From an uncultured Clostridia bacterium (GTDB taxonomy: Bacteria; Bacillota; Clostridia; Oscillospirales; Acutalibacteraceae): a stretch of 49,680 bases of DNA. The stretch is taken from NCBI GenBank assembly GCA_947632385.1, contig CANRPD010000013.1, forward strand, positions 1 to 49,680, read 5' to 3'. The notes beneath the pieces are model-generated. The model was not told the origin of the DNA, searched no databases, and saw only the letters and a list, made by a program, of their open reading frames with translations. Of this stretch, positions 41,884-49,352 are shown piece after piece (position 1 is the first letter of the stretch; the number at the start of each line of letters is the position of its first letter). The position numbers and the translations under genes were made by a program.

Positions 41884-43467
41884 TTGGCAAAAGAATTTTA
41901 CATGAGCAAGACCGCACCCATCGTGGAGACCACCAAAGGCAAGCTCCGCGGCTTCCATTATGACGGCGTGGACCATTTCTACGGCATCCGCTACGCAAAG
42001 GCAAAGCGCTTCCAGATGCCCGAGCCCGTCGCCCCCTGGGAGGGCGTGAAGGACGCCGGCAGCTATGGCATGATCTGCCCCGTCCTCAACGAGCCCATGC
42101 CCACCGGCGAGGTCATGACGCCCCACCGCTTCTGGCCCAGCAGCGAGCACTGCCAGTACCTCAACGTCTGGACCACCGCCTGCGACCCCGCCGCCAAAAA
42201 GCCCGTGCTCTTCTGGATGCACGGCGGCGGCTACTCCGCCGGCTCCTCCATCGAGCAGATCTGCTACGACGGCTTCAACCTGGCCAAGCTGGATGATGTG
42301 GTGGTGGTGTCCGTCAACCACCGCCTCAACGCCTTCGGCCATATGGACCTCTCCTCCTTCGGAGAGAAATACTGGAACTCCGTGAACGTGGGCATCGCCG
42401 ACCTGGTGGAGGCCCTGCGCTGGGTCCGGGACAACATCGCGGGCTTCGGCGGCGACCCGGACAACGTCACCATCTTCGGCCAGTCCGGCGGCGGCGGCAA
42501 GGTCACCGTCCTGGGCCAGATCCCCGAGGCCGACGGCCTGTTCCACAAGGCCATCGTCATGTCCGGCGTCATGACCCCCGGCGCCTTCGGCGGCGGCGCG
42601 GATCCCCGGGCCTTTGCCCTGGAGGTCCTCCAGACCCTGCACATCCCGGAGGACCAGGTGGAGAAGCTGGAAAAGGTGCCGGTGCCCCAGTTCATCTGGG
42701 CCGTCAATACCGTCAGCAAGGCCTTTGCCAAGGCCGGCACTCCCATGAGCTGGGAGCCCCAGCCCAATGCCTACTACCTCTGCGATCCCCTCCAGGGGGA
42801 CTTCACCCCCCACGCCCTCACCGTGCCCACCATGGTGGGGTCCGTCATCGCGGAGTTCGCCCGCACCCCGGACCTGGGCGTTCGGGACGAGCTCACCCAA
42901 GAGCAGCGGGTCCAGGCCATCTATGACCGCTACGGCGCAGAGGGCGGCGAAAAGATCCGCGCCGAATTCCAGCGCCTATACCCCGACCTCAACGAGGTCT
43001 ACGCCATCGACCTGGACGGCATGTTCCTCCCCGCCACCTGGGAATACACCAAGAAAAAGGCCAAGGAGGCCAGCGCCCCCGTGTACAACTACCTCTTCGC
43101 CAAGGTCTTCGACGTGGACGGCGGCCGGGCGGCCTGGCACTGCTCCGATATCCCCTACTTCTTCCACAATGCCGAGCTCATCCCCCTGTGCCACCAGCCC
43201 GGCTATGAGCAGCTGGACGCCCTGATGTCCGGGGCCTTCGTCAACTTCGCCCGCACCGGCGATCCCAACGGCGGCGCCCTGCCCCAGTGGGACCCCTGCA
43301 CCCCGGAGAAGGCCGTCACCATGGTCTTTGGCGACCGCTGCTACACCGTGGACGACATGCAGGATACCATGCTGCCGCTGCTGAAGGAATACACCCCGCC
43401 CTTCCACTTCGATTTCACCCCCGCCGACGACGAGGACGAAGAGAGCGGCTCCGCCTGGGTGTTCTAA
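41884..43467 (+). CDS. Type-B carboxylesterase
   Basis: The 527-residue alpha/beta hydrolase has oxyanion loop MHGGGY (H113), nucleophile elbow GQSGGGG (S201), and catalytic His in WHCSDIPYFF. Family phrases WVRDNIAGFGGDPDNVTIFG are present. It hydrolyses esters of unknown nature. No signal peptide is seen, so it is likely cytoplasmic. The best start is TTG 41884, 7 nt after GGGAGG; ATG 41902 (MSKTAP) has only a weak site. The acidic tail ends DEDEESGSAWVF. It is monocistronic with a good promoter and double terminators. Confidence 0.92.
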   Translation: MAKEFYMSKTAPIVETTKGKLRGFHYDGVDHFYGIRYAKAKRFQMPEPVAPWEGVKDAGSYGMICPVLNEPMPTGEVMTPHRFWPSSEHCQYLNVWTTACDPAAKKPVLFWMHGGGYSAGSSIEQICYDGFNLAKLDDVVVVSVNHRLNAFGHMDLSSFGEKYWNSVNVGIADLVEALRWVRDNIAGFGGDPDNVTIFGQSGGGGKVTVLGQIPEADGLFHKAIVMSGVMTPGAFGGGADPRAFALEVLQTLHIPEDQVEKLEKVPVPQFIWAVNTVSKAFAKAGTPMSWEPQPNAYYLCDPLQGDFTPHALTVPTMVGSVIAEFARTPDLGVRDELTQEQRVQAIYDRYGAEGGEKIRAEFQRLYPDLNEVYAIDLDGMFLPATWEYTKKKAKEASAPVYNYLFAKVFDVDGGRAAWHCSDIPYFFHNAELIPLCHQPGYEQLDALMSGAFVNFARTGDPNGGALPQWDPCTPEKAVTMVFGDRCYTVDDMQDTMLPLLKEYTPPFHFDFTPADDEDEESGSAWVF

Positions 43468-43496
43468 ACCCCCGCCCTGCTCCAAAAAACCCAAGC

Positions 43497-43534
43497 AAAA
43501 CGCTCCGGCGGGCTGGTCCCGTCCGGAGCGTTTT
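43497..43534. terminator. Terminator after the carboxylesterase gene
   Basis: AAAACGCTCCGG pairs with CCGGAGCGTTTT around an inner CGGG-containing loop, with T run TTTTC. It is symmetric, so it can act in both directions, 30 nt after the stop. Confidence 0.9.
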
Positions 43535-43548
43535 CGGTCCCCTCCACC

Positions 43549-43599
43549 AAAACGGCCGTTGACACCCCGGCTCCCCGGGGACCCGTCAACGGCCTTTTT
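43549..43599. terminator. Second terminator, serving the 43641 gene and backup for the esterase
   Basis: GGCCGTTGAC/GTCAACGGCC (43554-43563 with 43585-43594), with an inner CCCCGG/CCGGGG pairing, is flanked by AAAA and TTTTT. On the minus strand it lies about 42 nt after the stop of the 43641 gene. Confidence 0.85.
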
Positions 43600-43640
43600 C
43601 GCTTTTCCCCGGGCTCCAACTTTCCACATGGGAATAGAGA

Positions 43641-44252
43641 TCAGAATTCCGTTCCAGCAAAGACCTCATCACAATACCCGTCCCATAGGGTTTTATACGT
43701 GTCGTACGGTAACAGGACCAGATCCCTGGGACACCTGATCTTCCTCCGCTGGGCTTCTCGCACAAAAGTCCATATGAAATCATCCGTTTCGCTTTCCACC
43801 GCCTTTACAGTGGTGAACCCCTTTTGCACGGCCCCATACAAGCGCGTATGGCCGTCCAAAGAAACGAACCTGTCCCCATACGGGATCACCTGAACCACCA
43901 CATCTTCCGGCTTCCCGATAAAGGTCTGAACAGCCTTCAGCTTTTCCGCACGGACATAAAACTGAGGCGGCTGCATGCTGTCCAGCGGCACATCCAAAAG
44001 GACAGGCGCAGGATATTCTGCGATCCGTCTTCCGCAGGGATCATAGAACTTGAAAATATGCGGCGCGTGAAAGCGAAATTTTTCGATCAGCGTTTGGAAG
44101 ACCGCGGGGTCATTCCCATAGAGCACCGCCGATGCGGCATCCGTGATCTCCACTTGATAGGGCTCGTTGTCAACGAGATACGCCCCGTGTTGATTGAGTA
44201 CGGTTTTTGAGAATCGACGGTCCGTATAGTTGTCGATCCTTTGGATATCCAT
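43641..44252 (-). CDS. Uncharacterised protein with ParB/sulfiredoxin-like fold
   Basis: In the 203-residue protein the segment VQVIPYGDRFVSLDGHTRLYGAVQKGFTTVKAVE (about 128-160) resembles the GHTRL box of ParB/Srx-type domains. The first part is a separate helical and beta region with DYTDRRFSKTVLNQHGAYLVDN-like and RFHAPHIFKFYD segments. Function is unknown; a sugar- or nucleotide-related enzyme is as possible as a DNA-binding one. Base composition is clearly less GC-rich than its neighbours, which hints at transfer. ATG 44252 is preceded by GAGGGC. It lies at the edge of a large repeat array. Confidence 0.7.
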   Translation of the reverse strand: MDIQRIDNYTDRRFSKTVLNQHGAYLVDNEPYQVEITDAASAVLYGNDPAVFQTLIEKFRFHAPHIFKFYDPCGRRIAEYPAPVLLDVPLDSMQPPQFYVRAEKLKAVQTFIGKPEDVVVQVIPYGDRFVSLDGHTRLYGAVQKGFTTVKAVESETDDFIWTFVREAQRRKIRCPRDLVLLPYDTYKTLWDGYCDEVFAGTEF

Positions 44253-44340
44253 ACGATACGCCCTCTTTTCATCCTCCACGGGTGGTCATCCGCTGTTGCC
44301 TGCTTTTGCTCAACATGCCACGAACCAGGGCCGAAATCGA

Positions 44341-45530
44341 CCCTTTTTCCCGCATCCAGGCCGCCCGGCCCTCTCCCGCACCTGGCTCCACCTTTGTTCG
44401 CTCCCGAACCGTTTCCGCCCCGGACATTCCCCAGTTTGTTTCGGCTAAAAACAGTTCCTCGCCCGAACCATCGCCCCGCAGGGGCCGCACCAAACCCTGT
44501 TTCCGGTCTCCAAGCAGCTTTTTAGGCCATTTCCCCGTCTCCTGGGGCCCCAAACCGCCCGGTTTCCTGCACCGACGCCGCCAGACCCTCTCCCGCGCCC
44601 GGCCGCACCTACCCCAGCCTTTGTTCAGTTCCGAACCGTTTTCGCCCCGGACATTCCCCGGTTTGTTTCGGCTAAAAACAGTTCCCAGCCCGAACCATCG
44701 CCCCGCAGGGGCCGCACCAAACCCGGTTTCCGGTCTCCAAGCAGCGTTTCGGGCCGTTTTCCCGTCTCCAGCGCCCCAAAACCGCCCGGTTTCCTTCACC
44801 CAAGCCGCCGGGCCCTTTCCCACGTTCCGGCCGCACCCGGCTCCGCCTTTGTTCGCTCCCGAACCGCTTCCGTCCCGAACATCCCCCGGTTTGTTTCGGC
44901 TAAAAACAGTTCCTCGCCCGAACCATCGCCCCGCAGGGGCCGCACCAAACCCGGTTTCCGGTCTCCAAGCAGCTTTTTAGGCCATTTCCCCGTCTCCTGG
45001 GGCCCCAAACCGCCCGGTTTCCTGCACCGACGCCGCCAGACCCTCTCCCGCGCCCGGCCGCACCTACCCCAGCCTTTGTTCAGTTCCGAACCGTTTTCGC
45101 CCCGGACATTTCCCGGTTTGTTTCGGCTAAAAACAGTTCCCCGCCCGAACCATCGCCCCGCAGGGGCCGTCCAAACTGCTCTCGCCCGGCACTTCTCCGG
45201 CCACCGGTTCCGGCCCACGCCCGACTTCCAGTTTGTTTCGACCACAAACCATTTTCCGCCCGAACAATCGCCGCACTCAAGCCAGGCTTCCGGTCCCCAA
45301 GCAGCGTTTCGGGCCGTTTTCCCGTCTCCAGCGCCCCAAAACCGCCCGGTTTCCTGCGCCCAAGCCGCCGCGACCTCTCCCGCGCCCGGCCGCACCTACC
45401 CCAGCCTTTGTTCGCTCCCGAACCGTTTTCGCCCCGAACATCCCCCAGTTTGTTTCGGCTAAAAACAGTTTCCAGCCCGAACCACCGCCCCGCAGGGGCC
45501 GCCCACATTCGTTCAGCCGCCGAACAAAAA
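44341..45530. repeat. Tandem array of about 227-bp units with GTTCG-N4-CGAAC palindromes
   Basis: The anchor palindrome (GTTCGctccCGAAC or GTTCagttcCGAAC) occurs at 44396, 44623, 44851, 45078 and 45420. Spacing is 227, 228 and 227, then 342 after a diverged half unit. Units alternate between two types, so 44396-44850 and 44851-45305 form a 455-bp duplication with only a few differences over the first 260 bp. Each unit also has GCCCCgcaGGGGC, AAACCG-cc-CGGTTT and GTTTCGGCTAAAAACAG. The open frames across it are short, low complexity and unsupported. No gene is seen in 44253-45648. Confidence 0.9.
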
Positions 45531-45535
45531 TGTCC

Positions 45536-45551
45536 CGTTTCACGTGAAACA
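45536..45551. promoter_or_regulatory. parS-like ParB-binding site
   Basis: CGTTTCACGTGAAACA matches the bacterial parS consensus TGTTTCACGTGAAACA at 15 of 16 positions, with a perfect 14-bp palindrome (45537-45550). It lies just after the repeat array and about 100 bp before the end of ktrA. ParB-bound sites cluster near oriC, so this part of the window may be close to the origin; that is inference. Confidence 0.75.
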
Positions 45552-45648
45552 ATTGCCGCAAACTCAGGCCCGGCGCGGCTTTCAGCCGATTATTTTTTGG
45601 ATATTTTCGCGTCTGAAAAGCGCAATCTTGCCCAAATTCGGCCTGGCC

Positions 45649-46296
45649 TCACACCTTGAAGCACTTCTGCAGGTCCCGGTCGTGGCCCAGCACCAGAATG
45701 GAGTCCCGCTGGGTGAGCAGGGTGTCCGCGGTGACGTTCATCTCCAGCTGGCCGGCGCGGCGCACGCCCAAAATGTTGAGGCCGAATTTCCGGCGAATGT
45801 CCAGCTGGAGAACGGTTTTGCCGCTCCAGTCCGGGGGGACCTGGACCTCGTAGATGGAGTAGTCGCCGTTGACCTCGATGTAGTCCAGGATGTGCTGGGC
45901 GGTGCAGCGGATGGCCGTCCAGGCGGCCAGCTGCTTTTCGGGGTAGACCACTTCATCGGCGCCGTTGCGCAGGAGGAACTTCTCCTGGATGCCCTGGGCG
46001 GCCCGGGCAATGACCCGGCTGGCGCCCAGCTCCTTGAGCTGATAGACGGTCTCCAGGGAGCTCTGGAAGTCGTCGCCGATGGTGACGATGCAGGCATCGA
46101 AGTTGCGGACGCCCAGAGAGCCCAAAAATTCGGCATTCGTGCTGTCGCCGATCTGGGCGGCGGTGACGAAGGGCAGCACCGCGTTGACCAGCTCCTCGTC
46201 CCGGTCCACGGCCATGACCTCGTGGCCCAGTTCGTTGAGTTTGCGGGCGATGTGGCGGCCGAAGCGGCCCAGCCCGATGAGCAAGACGGATTTCAT
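45649..46296 (-). CDS. ktrA: Ktr/Trk potassium uptake, cytoplasmic gating subunit
   Basis: The 215-residue regulatory subunit has an RCK_N Rossmann domain (1-135; LIGLGRFGRHIARKLNELGH, then VDRD at the nucleotide ribose site) and an RCK_C domain (about 140-215; VPPDWSGKTVLQLDIRRKFGLNIL). It forms a ring that opens the KtrB channel in response to ATP/ADP. The start at 46296 follows AGGAGG. A much longer open frame upstream comes from the GC-rich repeats and is not real. Its partner ktrB lies 1.65 kb upstream on the same strand, separated by two small genes and repeats. Confidence 0.94.
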   Translation of the reverse strand: MKSVLLIGLGRFGRHIARKLNELGHEVMAVDRDEELVNAVLPFVTAAQIGDSTNAEFLGSLGVRNFDACIVTIGDDFQSSLETVYQLKELGASRVIARAAQGIQEKFLLRNGADEVVYPEKQLAAWTAIRCTAQHILDYIEVNGDYSIYEVQVPPDWSGKTVLQLDIRRKFGLNILGVRRAGQLEMNVTADTLLTQRDSILVLGHDRDLQKCFKV

Positions 46297-46318
46297 GAAA
46301 GACGCCTCCTGAAAGATG

Positions 46319-46975
46319 GATTTGGGCCGGAACCGGGCCGCAGGGGCCGTTTTAGGGACCGGAACCGGACAAAAAGCGGGGTTTTCGTGCACGAAGGGGA
46401 CCGGCGGGGTGCCGACAGGGCCCGAATAAACGTGCGCAATATAATTGTGTGACGGTGTTTGTGGGGATGTTGGCGGGTGTTTGGGCGCGCTGGGGTCGGG
46501 GGGATGGGGCGGCGGAGCCGAACAAATGAGATTTGGGCCGGAACCGGGCCGCAGGGGCCGTTTTAGGGACCGGAACCGGACAAAAAGCGGGGTTTTCGTG
46601 CACGAAGGGGACCGGCGGGGTGCCGGCAGGGCCCGAATGAGCGTGTGCAATATAATTGTGTGACGGTGTTTGTGGGGGTGTTGGCGGGTGCGTGATCTGC
46701 CCCGAGCGGCGGGAGGAGGGGGGCCGCCGGGGTTGCGGGGATGGGGCGGCGGAGCCGGAGAGAGGGGATTTGGGCCGGAACCGGGCCGCTGGGGCCGTTT
46801 TGGGGGCCGGGACCGGACAAAAAGCGGGGTTTTCGTGCACGAAGGGGACCGGCGGGGTGCCGACAGGGCCCGAATGAGAGTGCTCAATATAATTGTGTGA
46901 CGGTGTTTGTGGGGATGTTGGCGGGTGTTTGGGCGCGCTGGGGTCGGGGGGATGGGGCGGCGGAGCCGGAGAGGG
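46319..46975. repeat. Three-copy repeat (about 211 and 237 bp) upstream of ktrA
   Basis: TTTGGGCCGGAACCGGGCCG begins units at 46321, 46532 and 46769. Each has AAAAAGCGGGGTTTTCGTGCACGAA, a CAATATAATTGTGTGACGG segment and a GGATGGGGCGGCGGAGCC tail. The third unit has extra changes, and a fragment of the same tail occurs at 47640. The whole set is about 90 percent alike by eye. The minus-strand open frame that runs through it into ktrA is a by-product of GC content. No gene is supported in 46297-46975. Confidence 0.88.
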
Positions 46976-47458
46976 TCATCTCGGGGCCAGGGTCCAACCG
47001 ACAGGGGTCAGGAACCACCGCTTTTCACTGTTTTCGTAAATATCTAAAAATTTTGTCAAGTTGCTCCCTTGCTTGCGCAGGGCTTCATCATCGGTGGGAA
47101 GCTGCCATCCGAAGGCCTCATACATGTGATAGTTTTTTTCGCTGAATGGCTTCAGCTGATACTCCGAACCAAAGGTTTCATAAATCAGTTGAATGGCATC
47201 TGCGTACTCCATAGAAGCCTGTTGAAACGCCCCAGGAGGATCGATAAAGATCGGCTGGTCATATCGGTTTGCTGCCACCTGATAACAGGGCTGATCCCCT
47301 AAAAAGTCCAGAGTGGCCGTCCCTACATAGGCACCCATCGGTCGATCGCTGGCCGCATAAAACCCGGCGAAAAGGGCCAAATATGCAAAGACAGCGGCAC
47401 ACAAAACGAGGAACCCGAACACAACTCCGAGAACGACCCATCTTCTTTTTGTTTTCAT
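46976..47458 (-). CDS. Hypothetical membrane-anchored protein
   Basis: The 160-residue protein has one N-terminal membrane segment (about 7-32, after MKTKRRW). An extracytoplasmic part follows with YVGTATLDFLGDQPCYQVAANRYDQPIFIDPPGAF, then EYADAIQLIYETFGSEYQLKP. I do not recognise it. AGGAGG 5 nt before ATG 47458 is a firm start. Composition is less GC-rich than the flanking potassium genes. The stop codon abuts the last repeat unit. It sits inside the ktrB-ktrA interval with the zinc-ribbon gene as an insertion. Confidence 0.75.
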   Translation of the reverse strand: MKTKRRWVVLGVVFGFLVLCAAVFAYLALFAGFYAASDRPMGAYVGTATLDFLGDQPCYQVAANRYDQPIFIDPPGAFQQASMEYADAIQLIYETFGSEYQLKPFSEKNYHMYEAFGWQLPTDDEALRKQGSNLTKFLDIYENSEKRWFLTPVGWTLAPR

Positions 47459-47504
47459 GGGAGCCTCCTGGTATGCGTGCATAGACTTTGTTGCTGAATG
47501 ATTT

Positions 47505-47603
47505 GCTTGTCGGTGCAATAAAGATCTTGCATTTTGGGCAATAATAAGCTTCTGCTTGATATCCGTCCGCTTGTTGTGGCTTGAACTGATTGAGTAGGGC
47601 AAC
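47505..47603 (-). pseudogene. Possible remnant of a second DUF6487-type zinc-ribbon gene
   Basis: In one minus-strand frame this part reads ...NQFKPQQADGYQAEAYYCPKCKIFIA, which resembles the C-terminal knuckle of DUF6487/PF20097 proteins (compare SSFCPHCKRMIID in the gene next door). It has no start, no ribosome binding site and no first knuckle. The surrounding 47459-47682 holds no supported gene; its right part matches the tail of the nearby repeat. Confidence 0.4.
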
Positions 47604-47682
47604 ACCTTTTCCTGCAATGGAAAAAGAAAAGCGGGAGGCCACCGGGGTTGCGGGGATGGCGGCGGGAAAGGGGGCGTTCCGG

Positions 47683-47910
47683 CTAGAGGTTGCTGTCGTA
47701 TTCTGCGCAATCAATGATCATGCGCTTGCAGTGGGGGCAGAAGCTGCTGGGCACATGATTGGGAGAGACGATGGGTCGTTTCAGCCGGAAAGCGTATGGT
47801 TCTCGGCCGTCTGGGAGCAGGCTGAGCTTGTGTTTTCGGGTGCTCCAAAGGGCCAGCCCACAATTCAAATACCCTTGCAGCATTTCTGTACCACAAAATG
47901 GACACTTCAT
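47683..47910 (-). CDS. DUF6487/PF20097-type zinc-ribbon protein
   Basis: The 75-residue protein has two knuckles, CPFCGTEM (residue 3) and CPHCKRMI (near 58), separated by a strand-rich middle (GYLNCGLALWSTRKHKLSLLPDG). It should bind one zinc; function is unknown, and such proteins are frequent in gut Firmicutes. ATG 47910 has GGAGG 7 nt upstream, while an earlier ATG at 47925 would place that site inside the gene. It is located 40 nt after ktrB. Confidence 0.82.
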   Translation of the reverse strand: MKCPFCGTEMLQGYLNCGLALWSTRKHKLSLLPDGREPYAFRLKRPIVSPNHVPSSFCPHCKRMIIDCAEYDSNL

Positions 47911-47949
47911 GTTCGTTTCCTCCATAAATGCTGGGCATGAGGCGGGCCT

Positions 47950-49272
47950 TCAGCCCACGGTGAGCTTTTCCTGGGGCAGGCGGGAGACCGCCGGGGAGCT
48001 GGGGACCGCGGCGAAGATCATGGTGAGGCCGCCCACCCGGCCGAAAATCATGAGCAGGATGAGGATGCCCCGGGAGGCCAGGCCCAGCTGGGGCGTGATG
48101 CCCAGGGTGACCCCCACGGTGCCTACAGCGGAGGCCGTCTCGAACAGGCAGGTGAGCAGGGGCAGGTTTTCCAGGCGGCTGATGAGGAAGCCCCCCGCCA
48201 AAAACAGGCCCAGATACAGCACCAGCAGCGTGGCGGCGTCCCGGGTGGTCTCGTCCGACACCCGGCGGCCAAAGAACCGGGCGTGCTCCCGCCGGCGGAA
48301 CACGCACACCGCCGTGGACAGCAGCACCGCAAAGGTGGTGGTCTTCATGCCGCCGGCGGTGGAGCCCGGAGACCCGCCCACCAGCATCAGGAGCATCATC
48401 ACCGCGGCGCCCACCTCGCTGAGGGCGTTGAGGTCTATCGTGTTGAAGCCCGCCGTGCGGGCCGTGACCGACTGGAACAGAGAGACCCAGGTGCGCTCCC
48501 CCAGGGGGAAGGCGGAAAATTCAAAAAAGAAAAAGTACAGCGCCGGCAGCAGGAGCAGCAGGCCCGAGGTGGTGAGGATCACTTTGGTCTGCATGCGGTA
48601 GCGCCGCACGTGCCAGCGGTTTGTCTTGAGGTCCTCCCAGGTGAGGAAGCCGATGCCCCCCAGGACGATGAGGGCCATGAGGACCAGATTCACCAGGGGC
48701 TGGGCGGAAAAGGACGTGAGGGAGGAATAGGGCGCACGGGCGCCCATGAGGTCGAAGCCGGCGTTGCAGAAGGCGGAGATGGCGTGGAACAGGCTGTACC
48801 ACAGGCCCCGGAGGAGGCCGAACTCCCCGCAGAAGACCGGGGCCAGCAGGGCCGCGCCCAGGAGCTCGAAGGCGGCGGTGAGGGTGAGGATAAAACCGGT
48901 GAAGCGGACGATGCCCTCCACCTTTTGGGCGGAAACGGCCTCCTGGGCGATGCTGCGCTGGCGCAGGCTGATGCGCTTGCCCGAGGCCCGGGTGACGGCC
49001 ACCGCCAGGGTGACCACGCCCATGCCCCCCACCTGGATGAGGCACAGCAGGGCCGCCTGGCCGAAGCCGGACCAGTAGGTGCCGGTGTCCCGGACGATGA
49101 GGCCCGTGACGCACACGGCGGAGGTGGCGGTGAACAGGGCGTCGGCAAAGGAAGCGCCCCGGCCATCGGCGGTGGAGATGGGCAGCATGAGCACGCCGGT
49201 CCCCAACAGGATGGCACCGGCAAAGCCCAGCAGGATGATCTGGGACGAGGTGAGTTTTCGTTTCAAGGCCAT
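47950..49272 (-). CDS. ktrB: Ktr/Trk potassium uptake, channel subunit
   Basis: The 440-residue membrane protein has four M1-P-M2 repeats, each with a selectivity filter: TSAVCVTGL (about 50), SAFCNAGFD (about 167), RTAGFNTID (about 272) and ASAVGTVGVTLG (about 388). The filter glycines are kept in all four. It takes up potassium with sodium as co-ion in known KtrAB systems, gated by KtrA. It has a promoter with a 17-bp spacer, TTGCAC/TATGAT. No gene is visible between it and the tandem cloverleaf units at the right end. Confidence 0.95.
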   Translation of the reverse strand: MALKRKLTSSQIILLGFAGAILLGTGVLMLPISTADGRGASFADALFTATSAVCVTGLIVRDTGTYWSGFGQAALLCLIQVGGMGVVTLAVAVTRASGKRISLRQRSIAQEAVSAQKVEGIVRFTGFILTLTAAFELLGAALLAPVFCGEFGLLRGLWYSLFHAISAFCNAGFDLMGARAPYSSLTSFSAQPLVNLVLMALIVLGGIGFLTWEDLKTNRWHVRRYRMQTKVILTTSGLLLLLPALYFFFFEFSAFPLGERTWVSLFQSVTARTAGFNTIDLNALSEVGAAVMMLLMLVGGSPGSTAGGMKTTTFAVLLSTAVCVFRRREHARFFGRRVSDETTRDAATLLVLYLGLFLAGGFLISRLENLPLLTCLFETASAVGTVGVTLGITPQLGLASRGILILLMIFGRVGGLTMIFAAVPSSPAVSRLPQEKLTVG

Positions 49273-49295
49273 TCCCCCTGCGGTTCGTTCCCTCT

Positions 49296-49324
49296 ATCAT
49301 ACCGCAGATCGGCAAAAAGTGCAA
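49296..49324 (-). promoter_or_regulatory. Promoter of ktrB
   Basis: On the minus strand TTGCAC (49319-49324), 17 bp and TATGAT (49296-49301). Confidence 0.78.
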
Positions 49325-49352
49325 GGGGTGCGGCGGGAAAGGGGCAGGGACC

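Noticed and set aside
44207-44980. Repetitive open frames across the 44.3-45.5 kb array
   Set aside because: The same peptides appear in all frames because the DNA is tandemly repeated; no start signals.
44341-45530. Possible CRISPR array
   Set aside because: Units are 227 bp and include the spacers in the repeat; no short direct repeats with unique spacers and no cas genes.
45649-46887. Extended 412-codon frame giving ktrA a long Pro/Arg-rich N terminus
   Set aside because: The extra part is translated repeat DNA; AGGAGG directly before ATG 46296 and the family length of about 215 fix the normal start.
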